13,427 bases of DNA from JBOHER01 sp050701115 (lineage in GTDB: Bacteria; Actinomycetota; Actinomycetes; Mycobacteriales; Pseudonocardiaceae): NCBI GenBank assembly GCA_050701115.1, contig JBOHER010000396.1:1-13427 (forward strand). The letters are read 5' to 3'. Below, piece by piece: positions 6,435 to 12,460 of this stretch (positions within the stretch are counted from its first letter, which is position 1; each line of letters starts with the position of its first letter). Made by a program: the position numbers and the translations under genes. The notes under the pieces are model-generated. The model did no database searches. It was not told the origin of the DNA and was given only the letters and a program-made list of their open reading frames with translations.

Positions 6435-7246
6435 GGGGTACCTCGCTGCTCGGCGAGTTCCAGCAGCCGCTCGGTTTCCGGCCCCCTCACCAGCGCCGAC
6501 GCTTCGGCGAACTCGGTAGGCCCGGCACCGAACGACGGGCAGTCCTTGGCCAGCGGGCACGCACCGCAGGCGGGTTTGCGTGCGTGGCAGACCCGGCGGC
6601 CGTGGAAGATCACCCGGTGGGAGAGCGCCGTCCACTCCTTGCGCGGGATCAGCTCGCCGATGGCGTTCTCGACCTTCACCGGATCGTCCAACTCGGTCCA
6701 CCCCCACCGGCGGACCAGCCTGCCGAAGTGGGTGTCCACCGTGATCCCCGGCACATCGAAGGCCTCGCCGAGCACCACATTCGCTGTCTTCCTGCCTACA
6801 CCCGGCAACGTCACGAGGTCATCGAGCGTGCCAGGGACCGCGCCGTCGAAGCGCTCGACAAGTGCGGCGCCCAGACCGAGCAGCGAGCTGGCCTTGTTCC
6901 GGTAGAACCCGGTCGGTCTGATGTGTTCCTCCAGCTCAGCGCGCTCGGCCCCGGCATAGTCGGCCGCGGTCGGGTACCGCTTGAACAAGGCGGGGGTGAC
7001 CTCATTGACCCGCTTGTCGGTGCACTGGGCGGACAGGATCACGGCCACCAGCAGGTCCAGCGGGGTGCTGAAATCGAGCTCACAGTGTGCTTCTGGATAC
7101 GCCTCGCCGAGGCAACGCAGCATCCGCCGGGCGCGTCTTACCAGTGACAACCTGCTCTCACCGTCGAACTTGCGACGACGGGCACCGGCTCTGGCACGGC
7201 CGGTTCCCTCGCCCGTTTCCGAGGCGCTGTCAACTACGGATGGCAC
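6431..7246 (-). CDS. nth: Endonuclease III (DNA glycosylase / AP lyase)
   Basis: 271 aa; GTG start. The helix-hairpin-helix motif LPGVGRKTANVVLGEAF contains the catalytic Lys153, and ITVDTHFGRL contains Asp171; the 18-residue spacing equals K120/D138 of E. coli Nth. The [4Fe-4S] loop near the C-terminus is complete as C-X6-C-X2-C-X5-C (CHARKPACGACPLAKDC). The enzyme removes oxidised pyrimidines from DNA and nicks the abasic site in base excision repair. The protein has about 33 extra, basic N-terminal residues compared with E. coli, as is usual in actinobacteria, and a C-terminal tail. It is the first gene of the minus-strand operon. A TAGGCT hexamer ends 6 nt before the GTG, so the mRNA is probably leaderless. 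It is divergent from the small membrane protein gene at 7402. Confidence 0.95.
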   Translation of the reverse strand: MPSVVDSASETGEGTGRARAGARRRKFDGESRLSLVRRARRMLRCLGEAYPEAHCELDFSTPLDLLVAVILSAQCTDKRVNEVTPALFKRYPTAADYAGAERAELEEHIRPTGFYRNKASSLLGLGAALVERFDGAVPGTLDDLVTLPGVGRKTANVVLGEAFDVPGITVDTHFGRLVRRWGWTELDDPVKVENAIGELIPRKEWTALSHRVIFHGRRVCHARKPACGACPLAKDCPSFGAGPTEFAEASALVRGPETERLLELAEQRGTP

Positions 7247-7252
7247 GCGGTT

Positions 7253-7258
7253 AGCCTA
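7253..7258 (-). promoter_or_regulatory. Candidate -10 element for leaderless nth transcript
   Basis: On the minus strand TAGGCT is followed by exactly 6 nt and then the nth GTG. TANNNT at this distance is the usual arrangement for leaderless actinobacterial mRNAs, and no Shine-Dalgarno is seen. No convincing -35 is found 17 nt upstream. Confidence 0.5.
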
Positions 7259-7316
7259 CGGGCCGTCGACCGACCCGATTTATCGCCCGCCGACACGCCA
7301 ACGGCGACCCCTGACG

Positions 7317-7344
7317 TAGACATCGAAACGACATACGCGAGGAT
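7317..7344 (+). promoter_or_regulatory. Weak candidate promoter for the small membrane protein gene
   Basis: TAGACA (7317-7322), five of six matches to TTGACA, is followed after 16 nt by GAGGAT (7339-7344), a poor -10. Transcription would start near 7351, leaving a leader of about 50 nt. It lies in the 155-nt divergent gap shared with nth. The -35 is better than the -10. Confidence 0.25.
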
Positions 7345-7401
7345 GACACCAGTGCATGAAGGCTCGACCCCGGCCATTGACGATTCCGCGAGGGCTGACG
7401 C

Positions 7402-7653
7402 ATGACTGTTTGGTTTGTGATCATGGTCCCGCTGGCAATCTTGTTCTTCGCACTGTTCATGGAACGCGTCGAGAGCAGGCTGCGGAACATCACGGTGCGG
7501 GAAACCGACGTCGAGGAGTTCCTGGAGCAGGCGCAGCCCAACGAGGTCGGCGCCCTCTACGGTCAGGGAATCGGCCGCGCGCTGGAAATGTTCCGCCTCC
7601 GCAGGCTGGGTGGAAGGGCAGCCAGGCTGCGCCCCCGCCGGACGAACAGCTAG
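7402..7653 (+). CDS. Small single-pass membrane protein (Rv3675-like position)
   Basis: 83 aa; ATG start with GAGGG at 7390-7394, 7 nt upstream. An N-terminal membrane helix (about residues 3-20, VWFVIMVPLAILFFALF) is followed by an acidic segment (VRETDVEEFLEQAQ) and a strongly basic C-terminal tail rich in Arg (RLRRLGGRAARLRPRR), so the C-terminus is probably cytoplasmic. I recognise no domain. It lies between nth and crp, the position of Rv3675 in M. tuberculosis, also a putative membrane protein. It is 181 nt upstream of crp with promoter-like sequence between, so it may be transcribed separately. Function is unknown. Confidence 0.72.
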   Translation: MTVWFVIMVPLAILFFALFMERVESRLRNITVRETDVEEFLEQAQPNEVGALYGQGIGRALEMFRLRRLGGRAARLRPRRTNS

Positions 7654-7664
7654 GCTGATCAGCC
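7653..7664. repeat. 12-bp perfect palindrome GGCTGATCAGCC upstream of crp
   Basis: The palindrome starts at the last base of the small membrane protein stop codon and lies 170 nt before crp. It overlaps a TAGGCT (7651-7656) identical to the hexamers before nth and the DUF4177 gene, so it could be an operator on an upstream crp promoter, or a weak hairpin. Its role is not known. Confidence 0.35.
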
Positions 7665-7757
7665 GGCAGTACCCCGCTGACGTCGACGTCTGCTCACTCG
7701 TGTGGGTTTCTTCGACGCGCCATCGGCGGGCCGAAGGGCGCTTTCACCAGCACCCCC

Positions 7758-7763
7758 TACACT
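7758..7763 (+). promoter_or_regulatory. Candidate -10 element for crp
   Basis: TACACT fits TANNNT and would start transcription around 7770-7772. A GTG in the crp frame lies at 7772, which could give a leaderless, 21-residue longer product. The start with a Shine-Dalgarno at 7835 is better supported. A partial Crp-like half-palindrome (GTGA-N6-ACAC, 7772-7785) overlaps this start. Confidence 0.4.
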
Positions 7764-7834
7764 GCACGGTAGTGATCGGCGACACGTCGTCCTCAGCCGA
7801 GGGCGACGGTCGCGAGTCGAGTTGGAGGCACGAG

Positions 7835-8509
7835 GTGGACGAGACCCTGGCCCGCGCGGGCATTTTCCAGGGCGTTGAGCCGGCTGCCGCAGAGGCGCTT
7901 GTACAGACCCTGGAAAGCGTGGAATTCCCCCGTGGCCACGTGATCTTCAACGAGGGCGAGCCCGGCGACAAGCTGTACATCATCCAGTCCGGCAAGGTGA
8001 AGATCGGCCGCAAGTCGCCGGATGGCAGGGAGAACCTGCTCGGCATCTTCGGTCCGTCGGACATGTTCGGCGAGCTCTCGATTTTCGACCCCGGTCCGCG
8101 GACGTCCAGTGCGACGACGGTGACCGAGGTCCGCGCGGTGACGATGGACCGAGCCGCGCTGCGTCAGTGGATCTCCACGCGTCCAGAGATTTCCGAGCAG
8201 CTGCTGCGGGTGGTCGCTCGTAGGCTGCGGCGCACCAACAACATGGTCGCCGAACTGATCTTCACTGACGTTCCCGGCCGGGTCGCCAAGGCCCTGTTGC
8301 AGTTGGCACAGCGCTTCGGTAGCCAGGAGGCCGGGCTACTCAGGGTGACCCACGACCTCACCCAAGAGGAGATCGCGCAGTACGTGGGCGCATCAAGGGA
8401 GACCGTCAACAAGGCGCTGGCCGACTTCGCCCAGCGCGGTTGGCTGCGGCTGGAAGGCAAGAGCGTGCTGATCCTCGATCCCGAGCGCCTGGCCCGACGG
8501 GCCAGGTAG
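7835..8509 (+). CDS. crp: Crp/Fnr-family cAMP-responsive transcription regulator
   Basis: 224 aa, the same length as M. tuberculosis CRP (Rv3676). The GTG at 7835 is chosen because GGAGG (7824-7828) is 6 nt upstream and the N-terminus MDETLARAGIFQGVEP is the family one. The cyclic-nucleotide domain (about 1-115) includes NEGEPGDKLYII and the phosphate-binding cassette FGELSIFDPGPRTSSATT with Glu80. A dimerisation helix follows (ISEQLLRVVARRLRRTNN), then a winged helix with recognition helix SRETVNKALADFAQRGWL. It binds DNA as a dimer at TGTGA-N6-TCACA-like sites and in relatives (mycobacterial CRP, corynebacterial GlxR) controls respiration and carbon metabolism. A site with the matching core lies before nhaA at 896-909. 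A strong intrinsic terminator follows at 8528. Confidence 0.96.
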   Translation: MDETLARAGIFQGVEPAAAEALVQTLESVEFPRGHVIFNEGEPGDKLYIIQSGKVKIGRKSPDGRENLLGIFGPSDMFGELSIFDPGPRTSSATTVTEVRAVTMDRAALRQWISTRPEISEQLLRVVARRLRRTNNMVAELIFTDVPGRVAKALLQLAQRFGSQEAGLLRVTHDLTQEEIAQYVGASRETVNKALADFAQRGWLRLEGKSVLILDPERLARRAR

Positions 8510-8527
8510 GGGTCACCGCATAAGAAA

Positions 8528-8573
8528 GGGGCCGGGCGCCACCCCCGACGTGGCGCACCGGCCCCATTCTGTT
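8528..8573 (+). terminator. Intrinsic terminator after crp
   Basis: GGGGCCGG (8528-8535) and GCGCCAC (8536-8542) pair with GTGGCGC (8550-8556) and CCGGCCCC (8558-8565), a 15-bp stem with one bulged A (8557) and a 7-nt loop. A T-rich tail ATTCTGTT follows. It begins 19 nt after the crp stop codon. Confidence 0.88.
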
Positions 8574-8835
8574 GCGCGGTCCATCCCCCGACGTCCCGCG
8601 CTCCCCGCCCTCCGGTCGAAGGCCCCGACCCGTTGCCGGAGGGAGCAAGTGGCGGTTATGCGGTTATGTCAACCATCCACGACCCCTACCCCTTTACTCA
8701 AGGTAGTTCACCCTCAAGGACGTTCTTTCTGGCCAGTTGTTGCAGAGAATGGCCAAAAACCCGCCGAATGTTACCCAACCGAGACCAAGCGGATCGATGG
8801 GTTCGACAGACAGTGACCGACCTGACCCGAAAATG
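8574..8835 (+). other. Intergenic region with weak small-ORF signals, lower GC than its surroundings
   Basis: No convincing gene is seen between the crp terminator and the MFS operator. It holds a tandem GCGGTTAT pair (8652-8659, 8660-8667), two CTCAAGG copies (8697-8703, 8713-8719) and a TGGCCA pair 14 nt apart (8730-8735, 8750-8755). A possible 55-codon frame at 8649-8816 begins with GTG and has GGAGG exactly 6 nt upstream. However, it contains two TTA codons and lacks the G/C third-position bias of every other gene here, so it is not called as a gene. A long 5' leader for the MFS gene is another option. Confidence 0.4.
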
Positions 8836-8872
8836 AGTGGTACCGCCGTACCACTTTGCGGCATAGTGGTAC
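8836..8872 (+). promoter_or_regulatory. Three-half-site operator and -10 of the MFS gene
   Basis: AGTGGTACCGCCGTACCACT (8836-8855) is a perfect 8-bp inverted repeat with a 4-nt centre. A third copy of AGTGGTAC lies at 8865-8872. It overlaps a -10-like CATAGT (8862-8867) that is followed by 7 nt and then the MFS GTG, suggesting a leaderless mRNA. A regulator bound here would block the promoter. The half-site AGTGGT/ACCACT recalls GntR-family operators (DasR-type sites have the same half-sites at closer spacing), but no local regulator gene of this kind is in the window. Confidence 0.65.
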
Positions 8873-8874
8873 AC

Positions 8875-10221
8875 GTGTCCCAGACTACGACCTTCGCTGA
8901 CTATCGCACCGCACTTACCGCCTCCGGCGCCCGCGGCCCCGTGCTGGCTTCACTGGCAGCACGACTGCCAATCGCCATGGTCGGGTTCTCCGTGCTGCTC
9001 TACGTCCAGCGAGTGACCGGCTCGTTCGCCACCGCGGGCGTGGTGGCCGCGGGCATGCTGCTCGGTGTCGCGGTCGGCTCGGTGGCCCAAGGCAGGATCA
9101 TCGACCGGCTCGGCCCTACCCGGCCGATCATGATCGTGACCGCGGCATTCGGCATCGCGATCGCCGCATTGGTCACCGCGATCGAGGCCGACGCGCCCAC
9201 CGCGCTGCTCGTCGGCTTGGCGGCAGTCGCCGGACTGAGCCAACCGATGATCGCGTCGGCCTCCCGTTCCTTGTGGAGCAGGCTGCTGCCGCAGGGATCA
9301 GCAAGGGATGCCGCCTACGCCTATGAGGCGATCAGCATGGAGGTCTTCTTCATCCTCGGCCCCGGCATCGCGGGCCTGCTGATGGCGGCACCCTGGGCAG
9401 GAACCGGTGTGGTCATCGGCGCTGCTGTCATGGTCGTCGGCTCCTGCGCCTTCGCCCTATGCCCTGCTGTGCTGGCCTGGCGTGCGCGCGGCGACAGCGC
9501 GCCGTTGCCGCTGCTGGGGGCGCTGTCCAGCCACGGCATGCGCACGGTGGCGCTGGCCGCGCTGGGCTTCGGAGTCGTGATCGGGTTCGTCGAGGTCGCC
9601 GTGCCCGCCACCGCGACAGCGGCAGGCCACAACACCACCGGCGGTCTGCTGCTGTCGGTGTGGTCGTTGAGCTCGGTGATCTTCGGCTTGCTCTACAGCC
9701 TGCGCCCGTGGCCACGGCCCATGCAACTGCGTCTGCCGGTGCTGCTCGCGGCATTCGGCGTGCTGGTCGGGCTGCTGGCACTGCCGACCGCGCTCGCGCC
9801 GTCGTCGATGCTGATCCTGGCCGGCGCGATGATCTTCGCGGGCTCCTTGATCACGCCCCAGGCCACAGCGCACTCCTCGGCGATCGAACTGGTCGCGCCA
9901 CGAGGCACCGCGACGGAAGCCTTCGGCTGGATCATCACCGCGGTCATGATCGGCGTTGGGCTCGGCCAATCGATCAGCGGTTATCTGGTCGAAGCCTACG
10001 GCCCACCGATATCGTTCATCGCCGCGGCTGTGTCCGGCATGGCGTTGGCCGCGCTGGTTCTCGCCCGCAAAGCGACAGTGGCAACCTCTGCTCGGTCACT
10101 CCTGGGAACGGAGGTAGTCCAGCTGGGCGCGCACGCTGAACTCGGCCGGTCCCCACAGCACCGGGTCGACGTCGGCGTAGACCAGTTCGACGATCTCGCG
10201 CGGGCTTGCGTCCGGCCCTAA
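8875..10221 (+). CDS. MFS transporter
   Basis: 448 aa from GTG at 8875, chosen because it follows a -10-like hexamer by 7 nt and removes a hydrophilic N-terminal extension that would cross the operator (the frame is open from 8737). About 12 membrane helices are visible in two halves separated by a short basic loop (AWRARGDSAPLPLLG). The loop after the second helix, GRIIDRLGPTRPIM, is the MFS signature. The protein looks like an actinobacterial exporter of the drug-efflux type, but the substrate cannot be told. The gene is absent from the corresponding place in M. tuberculosis and is an insertion between crp and the MBL gene. Its last 42 codons are antisense to the MBL gene, so the C-terminal tail after about residue 406 is probably not conserved. 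The operator at 8836-8872 suggests inducible expression. Confidence 0.87.
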   Translation: MSQTTTFADYRTALTASGARGPVLASLAARLPIAMVGFSVLLYVQRVTGSFATAGVVAAGMLLGVAVGSVAQGRIIDRLGPTRPIMIVTAAFGIAIAALVTAIEADAPTALLVGLAAVAGLSQPMIASASRSLWSRLLPQGSARDAAYAYEAISMEVFFILGPGIAGLLMAAPWAGTGVVIGAAVMVVGSCAFALCPAVLAWRARGDSAPLPLLGALSSHGMRTVALAALGFGVVIGFVEVAVPATATAAGHNTTGGLLLSVWSLSSVIFGLLYSLRPWPRPMQLRLPVLLAAFGVLVGLLALPTALAPSSMLILAGAMIFAGSLITPQATAHSSAIELVAPRGTATEAFGWIITAVMIGVGLGQSISGYLVEAYGPPISFIAAAVSGMALAALVLARKATVATSARSLLGTEVVQLGAHAELGRSPQHRVDVGVDQFDDLARACVRP

Positions 10222-10884
10222 TCGCCGAAGCGCCGCACGCACCTGGTTGAGCCGCTGTTCGCGGTGCTCGAGGTACTCCCGGACGGTGCCGAGCAGGTCC
10301 GGGATCTCGGGTCCGTGCCCCGGTAGGCCGAGCGTGCCTGCCGGAATGTCGGTCAGCGCGCGCAACGAGCGCAGGTAGTCGCCGAGATCGGACAGCACGG
10401 TGGTGCCGCGGCCCAGAATGGTGTCACCGGTCAGCACCTGCGGACGCTCAAGGTTGTCGAGCAGCAGGCTCACCGAATCCGCCGTGTGGCCAGGCGTGTG
10501 CAGGACCCGGATACGCAGATCCGCTGCCTCGACAACCTCGTCGGGCTCGAGCGGGCGCGCGTCCCGGCACAGCGCCTGATCGAAGGCCCGGACCGGCGCC
10601 TGCACCTGCTGCGCGAACCAGGGTGCGCCGTCGGCGTGGTCCCCGTGGTGATGGGTGACCAGGACCAGTGCGACCTCGCCTGCGGCGGCGATCAGCTTGG
10701 CGAGATGCTCCCGATCGTCGTGGCCGGGGTCGACCACCACGCTGCCGGGCGCGCCGGGGGCGCGCAGCACCCAGCTGTTGGTGCCTTCCAGGGTCATCGA
10801 CGACGGGTTGTTCTCCAGCAGCACCGACGCGAACGGGCTGACCCCCCTGAGTTCACCGTAAGCCGGATGGGTCAGCGCGCTCAT
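10096..10884 (-). CDS. MBL-fold hydrolase, LACTB2/Rv3677c type
   Basis: 262 aa; ATG start overlapping the upstream Nudix stop as ATGA. The metallo-beta-lactamase motif is THHHGDHADG (His78, His80, Asp82, His83), followed by HTPGHTADS, LTGDTILG and LPGHGPEI, which complete a two-zinc site. The early segment PSSMTLEGTNSWVL and the C-terminal helical region (REYLEHREQRLNQV to the end) are typical of the LACTB2 / glyoxalase-II-like subgroup. Related proteins act on RNA or thioesters, so a hydrolase of unknown substrate is the safe call. It corresponds to Rv3677c and is the last gene of the DUF4177-ridA-Nudix-MBL operon. Its 3' end overlaps the convergent MFS gene by 126 nt, which leaves no room for a separate terminator. 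Confidence 0.9.
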   Translation of the reverse strand: MSALTHPAYGELRGVSPFASVLLENNPSSMTLEGTNSWVLRAPGAPGSVVVDPGHDDREHLAKLIAAAGEVALVLVTHHHGDHADGAPWFAQQVQAPVRAFDQALCRDARPLEPDEVVEAADLRIRVLHTPGHTADSVSLLLDNLERPQVLTGDTILGRGTTVLSDLGDYLRSLRALTDIPAGTLGLPGHGPEIPDLLGTVREYLEHREQRLNQVRAALRRLGPDASPREIVELVYADVDPVLWGPAEFSVRAQLDYLRSQE

Positions 10885-11699
10885 CGATCGCTCTCCGTTT
10901 CGAACACAACCCGCGCTCCCGCGTCGTCGGCCACCACCCGGGGCAGATACCGCGGCACCGGCCGATCGGCCGCGAACGCGTCGGCCGCGGTGCTGAACTC
11001 CGCCAGTTCGGACACCGTCACGAACGTCGGCGGGAGCATGGTGCTGCGGCCTTCCCTGGCATTGGCCAGCGCGTCGGCGGGGCGCACCCAGCCGGAGGTG
11101 TCCGCCTCCGTCGTCGCACCGTCGGCGTGCTGCCCTTCGGGCAGCAGGGCGAGGAAGAACCGGGCGTCATAGCGCCGGGGCTCGGCCTCGGGCGTGACCC
11201 ACGCCGCCCACGGACGCAGCAGGTCTGCCCGAAGCATCAGTCCAGCAGCGGCGAGGAAGGCGGCCAGCGAGAGGTCCCGGGAGATGAGCGCCTCCCGCAC
11301 ATCGTGGTAGGGCACGGCGTCCGCCACCACGTTGTCCGGGCCCGAACCGGCGAGCAGTACCCCGGACTCCTCGAAGGTCTCCCGCACCGCGGCGCAGACC
11401 AGCGCGCGGGCGAGCCCCTGCTCGCAGCCGAACCAGTCTGCCCACTGATCGGCGTCCGGGCCCGCCCAGCCGACCTCGATATCTGCGTCCCGCTCGTCCA
11501 CCCCGCCGCCGGGAAAAACCGTCATGCCGGGGGCGAAGGTCATCGCGGCGACCCGGCGCTGGAGGAAGACCTCGACACCGCGCACACCATCCCGCAGCAG
11601 CATCACCGTGGCGGCATCGCGCGGCTGGACGGGCGGGTCGGGCAGCCGCGCGGGCACGAATCCCTCCGGTAGCCGGATCTCCTTCGGCAGGTCGACCAC
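10881..11699 (-). CDS. Nudix hydrolase, NUDT7/NUDT19-like with split Nudix box
   Basis: 272 aa; GTG start 2 nt after the ridA-like stop, so translation is probably coupled. The sequence FAPGMTVFPGGGVDERDAD (about 55-73) is followed about 30 residues later by AAVRETFEESGVLL (about 103-116). The Nudix core RE..EE is intact but separated from GGG by an insertion (about 74-102), the pattern of the NUDT19/RP2p group, whose known members hydrolyse CoA and acyl-CoA. A C-terminal part with PRRYDARFFLALLPEGQ is also typical. It is the second Nudix gene in this window and is inserted between the MBL and ridA-like genes relative to the M. tuberculosis order (Rv3677c-Rv3678c). The substrate is inferred only from the family. 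Confidence 0.87.
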   Translation of the reverse strand: MVDLPKEIRLPEGFVPARLPDPPVQPRDAATVMLLRDGVRGVEVFLQRRVAAMTFAPGMTVFPGGGVDERDADIEVGWAGPDADQWADWFGCEQGLARALVCAAVRETFEESGVLLAGSGPDNVVADAVPYHDVREALISRDLSLAAFLAAAGLMLRADLLRPWAAWVTPEAEPRRYDARFFLALLPEGQHADGATTEADTSGWVRPADALANAREGRSTMLPPTFVTVSELAEFSTAADAFAADRPVPRYLPRVVADDAGARVVFETESDR

Positions 11700-11701
11700 G
11701 G

Positions 11702-12157
11702 TCAGGCAACCTCGCAGATCAACTCAACCTCGACCGGCGCGTCCAGCGGCAACTCGGCGACACCCACCGCGGACCGGGCGTGCTGCCCGGCATCGCCGAA
11801 GATCTCGCCGAACAGTTCCGATGCCCCGTTGACCACGGCGGGCTGGCCACCGAAGCTCTCGGCGGACGCGACGAATCCGACCACCTTGACCACCCGCACG
11901 ACCGCGTCGATGCCCACCAGCGCGTGCACGGCGGCCAGCGCGTTCAGGCCACAGATGCGGGCATGCTCCTTGGCGTCCTCCAGACTGACCGCGTCGCCGA
12001 CCTTGCCGGACCCGACCAGCGCACCGTCCACAATGGGCAGCTGACCCGAGGTGTAGACCAGCGAGCCGGTGCGTACGGCCGGCACGTAGGCTGCGACCGG
12101 CGGCACCACAGCGGGCAGCTCGATGCCGAGTTCGGAAAGTCGCTCACTCCAGCCCAT
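11702..12157 (-). CDS. RidA/YjgF/YER057c/UK114-family protein (Rv3678c type)
   Basis: 151 aa from ATG at 12157, equal to Rv3678c. The start overlaps the upstream DUF4177 stop by one base (TGATG); the longer open frame upstream lies over that gene and is not used. The family fold is shown by VYTSGQLPIVDG and by the C-terminal signature ARSAVGVAELPLDAPVEVELICEVA region, where the Arg corresponds to the conserved Arg of RidA that binds the imine substrate's carboxylate. RidA proteins deaminate reactive 2-aminoacrylate-type enamines and imines. This longer actinobacterial subgroup (with an N-terminal extension MGWSERLSELGIELP) is not the standard RidA, so the activity is inferred. It is the second gene of the operon and is likely cytoplasmic. 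Confidence 0.9.
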   Translation of the reverse strand: MGWSERLSELGIELPAVVPPVAAYVPAVRTGSLVYTSGQLPIVDGALVGSGKVGDAVSLEDAKEHARICGLNALAAVHALVGIDAVVRVVKVVGFVASAESFGGQPAVVNGASELFGEIFGDAGQHARSAVGVAELPLDAPVEVELICEVA

Positions 12158-12321
12158 CAGGCGTCCTTCGGCCGCTTGAGGTAGGCCACGTGCTGCTCGC
12201 CGGTCGGGTTGGGCAGCACGGTCACCAGCTCCCAGCCATCGGCGCCCCACTGGTCCAGGATCTGCTTGGTCGCGTGGATCAACAGGGGAACCGTGGCGTA
12301 CTCCCACTTGGTTGCGCTCAT
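12157..12321 (-). CDS. DUF4177 small protein (Rv3678A type)
   Basis: 54 aa, a short gene easily missed. It starts at ATG 12321 with GAGGA 5 nt upstream and stops at TGA 12159-12157, overlapping the ridA-like ATG by one base. The sequence MSATKWEYATVPLLIHATKQ followed by LDQWGADGWELVTVLPNP and EQHVAYLKRPK is a clear DUF4177 domain, with the conserved WEY, GWELV and KRP elements. The function of this family is not known. It leads the minus-strand operon DUF4177 - ridA-like - Nudix - MBL, matching the Rv3678A-Rv3678c-Rv3677c order apart from the extra Nudix gene. The spacing suggests coupled translation. Confidence 0.92.
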   Translation of the reverse strand: MSATKWEYATVPLLIHATKQILDQWGADGWELVTVLPNPTGEQHVAYLKRPKDA

Positions 12322-12360
12322 GCACGTCCTCGTTTCATCCGTTCGGCACTTGTAGCCCGC

Positions 12361-12366
12361 AGCCTA
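12361..12366 (-). promoter_or_regulatory. Candidate -10 element of the DUF4177-ridA operon
   Basis: On the minus strand TAGGCT, the same hexamer as before nth, would start transcription near 12354 and leave a leader of about 33 nt carrying the GAGGA ribosome site. A -35 is not clear; TCAACA (12387-12392, minus) is 20 nt away, which is too far for a standard promoter. Confidence 0.42.
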
Positions 12367-12388
12367 GCCACGGTGCGGCGTGCCCGTG

Positions 12389-12417
12389 TTGAGCGTCGCC
12401 TACTGGCCAGTTAACCT
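12389..12417 (+). promoter_or_regulatory. Candidate promoter of the lipase gene with central palindrome
   Basis: TTGAGC (12389-12394) and TAACCT (12412-12417) are separated by 17 nt, a standard spacing. Between them lies the 10-bp palindrome ACTGGCCAGT (12402-12411), a possible operator. Transcription would start near 12424. The CTGGCCAGTT part also occurs in the MFS upstream region (8729-8738). Confidence 0.42.
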
Positions 12418-12460
12418 CAACGCAACTTCAGACAATTCGAAACAGGTTCAGGAGTAAAGG

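Noticed and set aside
6435..6707. N-terminal extension of the TlpA-like protein
   Set aside because: It overlaps nth for 91 codons, has no homologous character, and the GTG at 6434 directly precedes the membrane anchor with a GTGA overlap.
7610..7834. N-terminal extension of Crp
   Set aside because: It would include the stop region of the previous gene and the promoter; the start at 7835 has GGAGG and yields the exact M. tuberculosis length.
8737..8874. N-terminal extension of the MFS transporter
   Set aside because: The 46 extra residues are hydrophilic and span the operator and -10; no ribosome site at 8737.
12158..12325. N-terminal extension of the RidA-like protein
   Set aside because: This stretch encodes the DUF4177 protein in another frame with clear conserved motifs.
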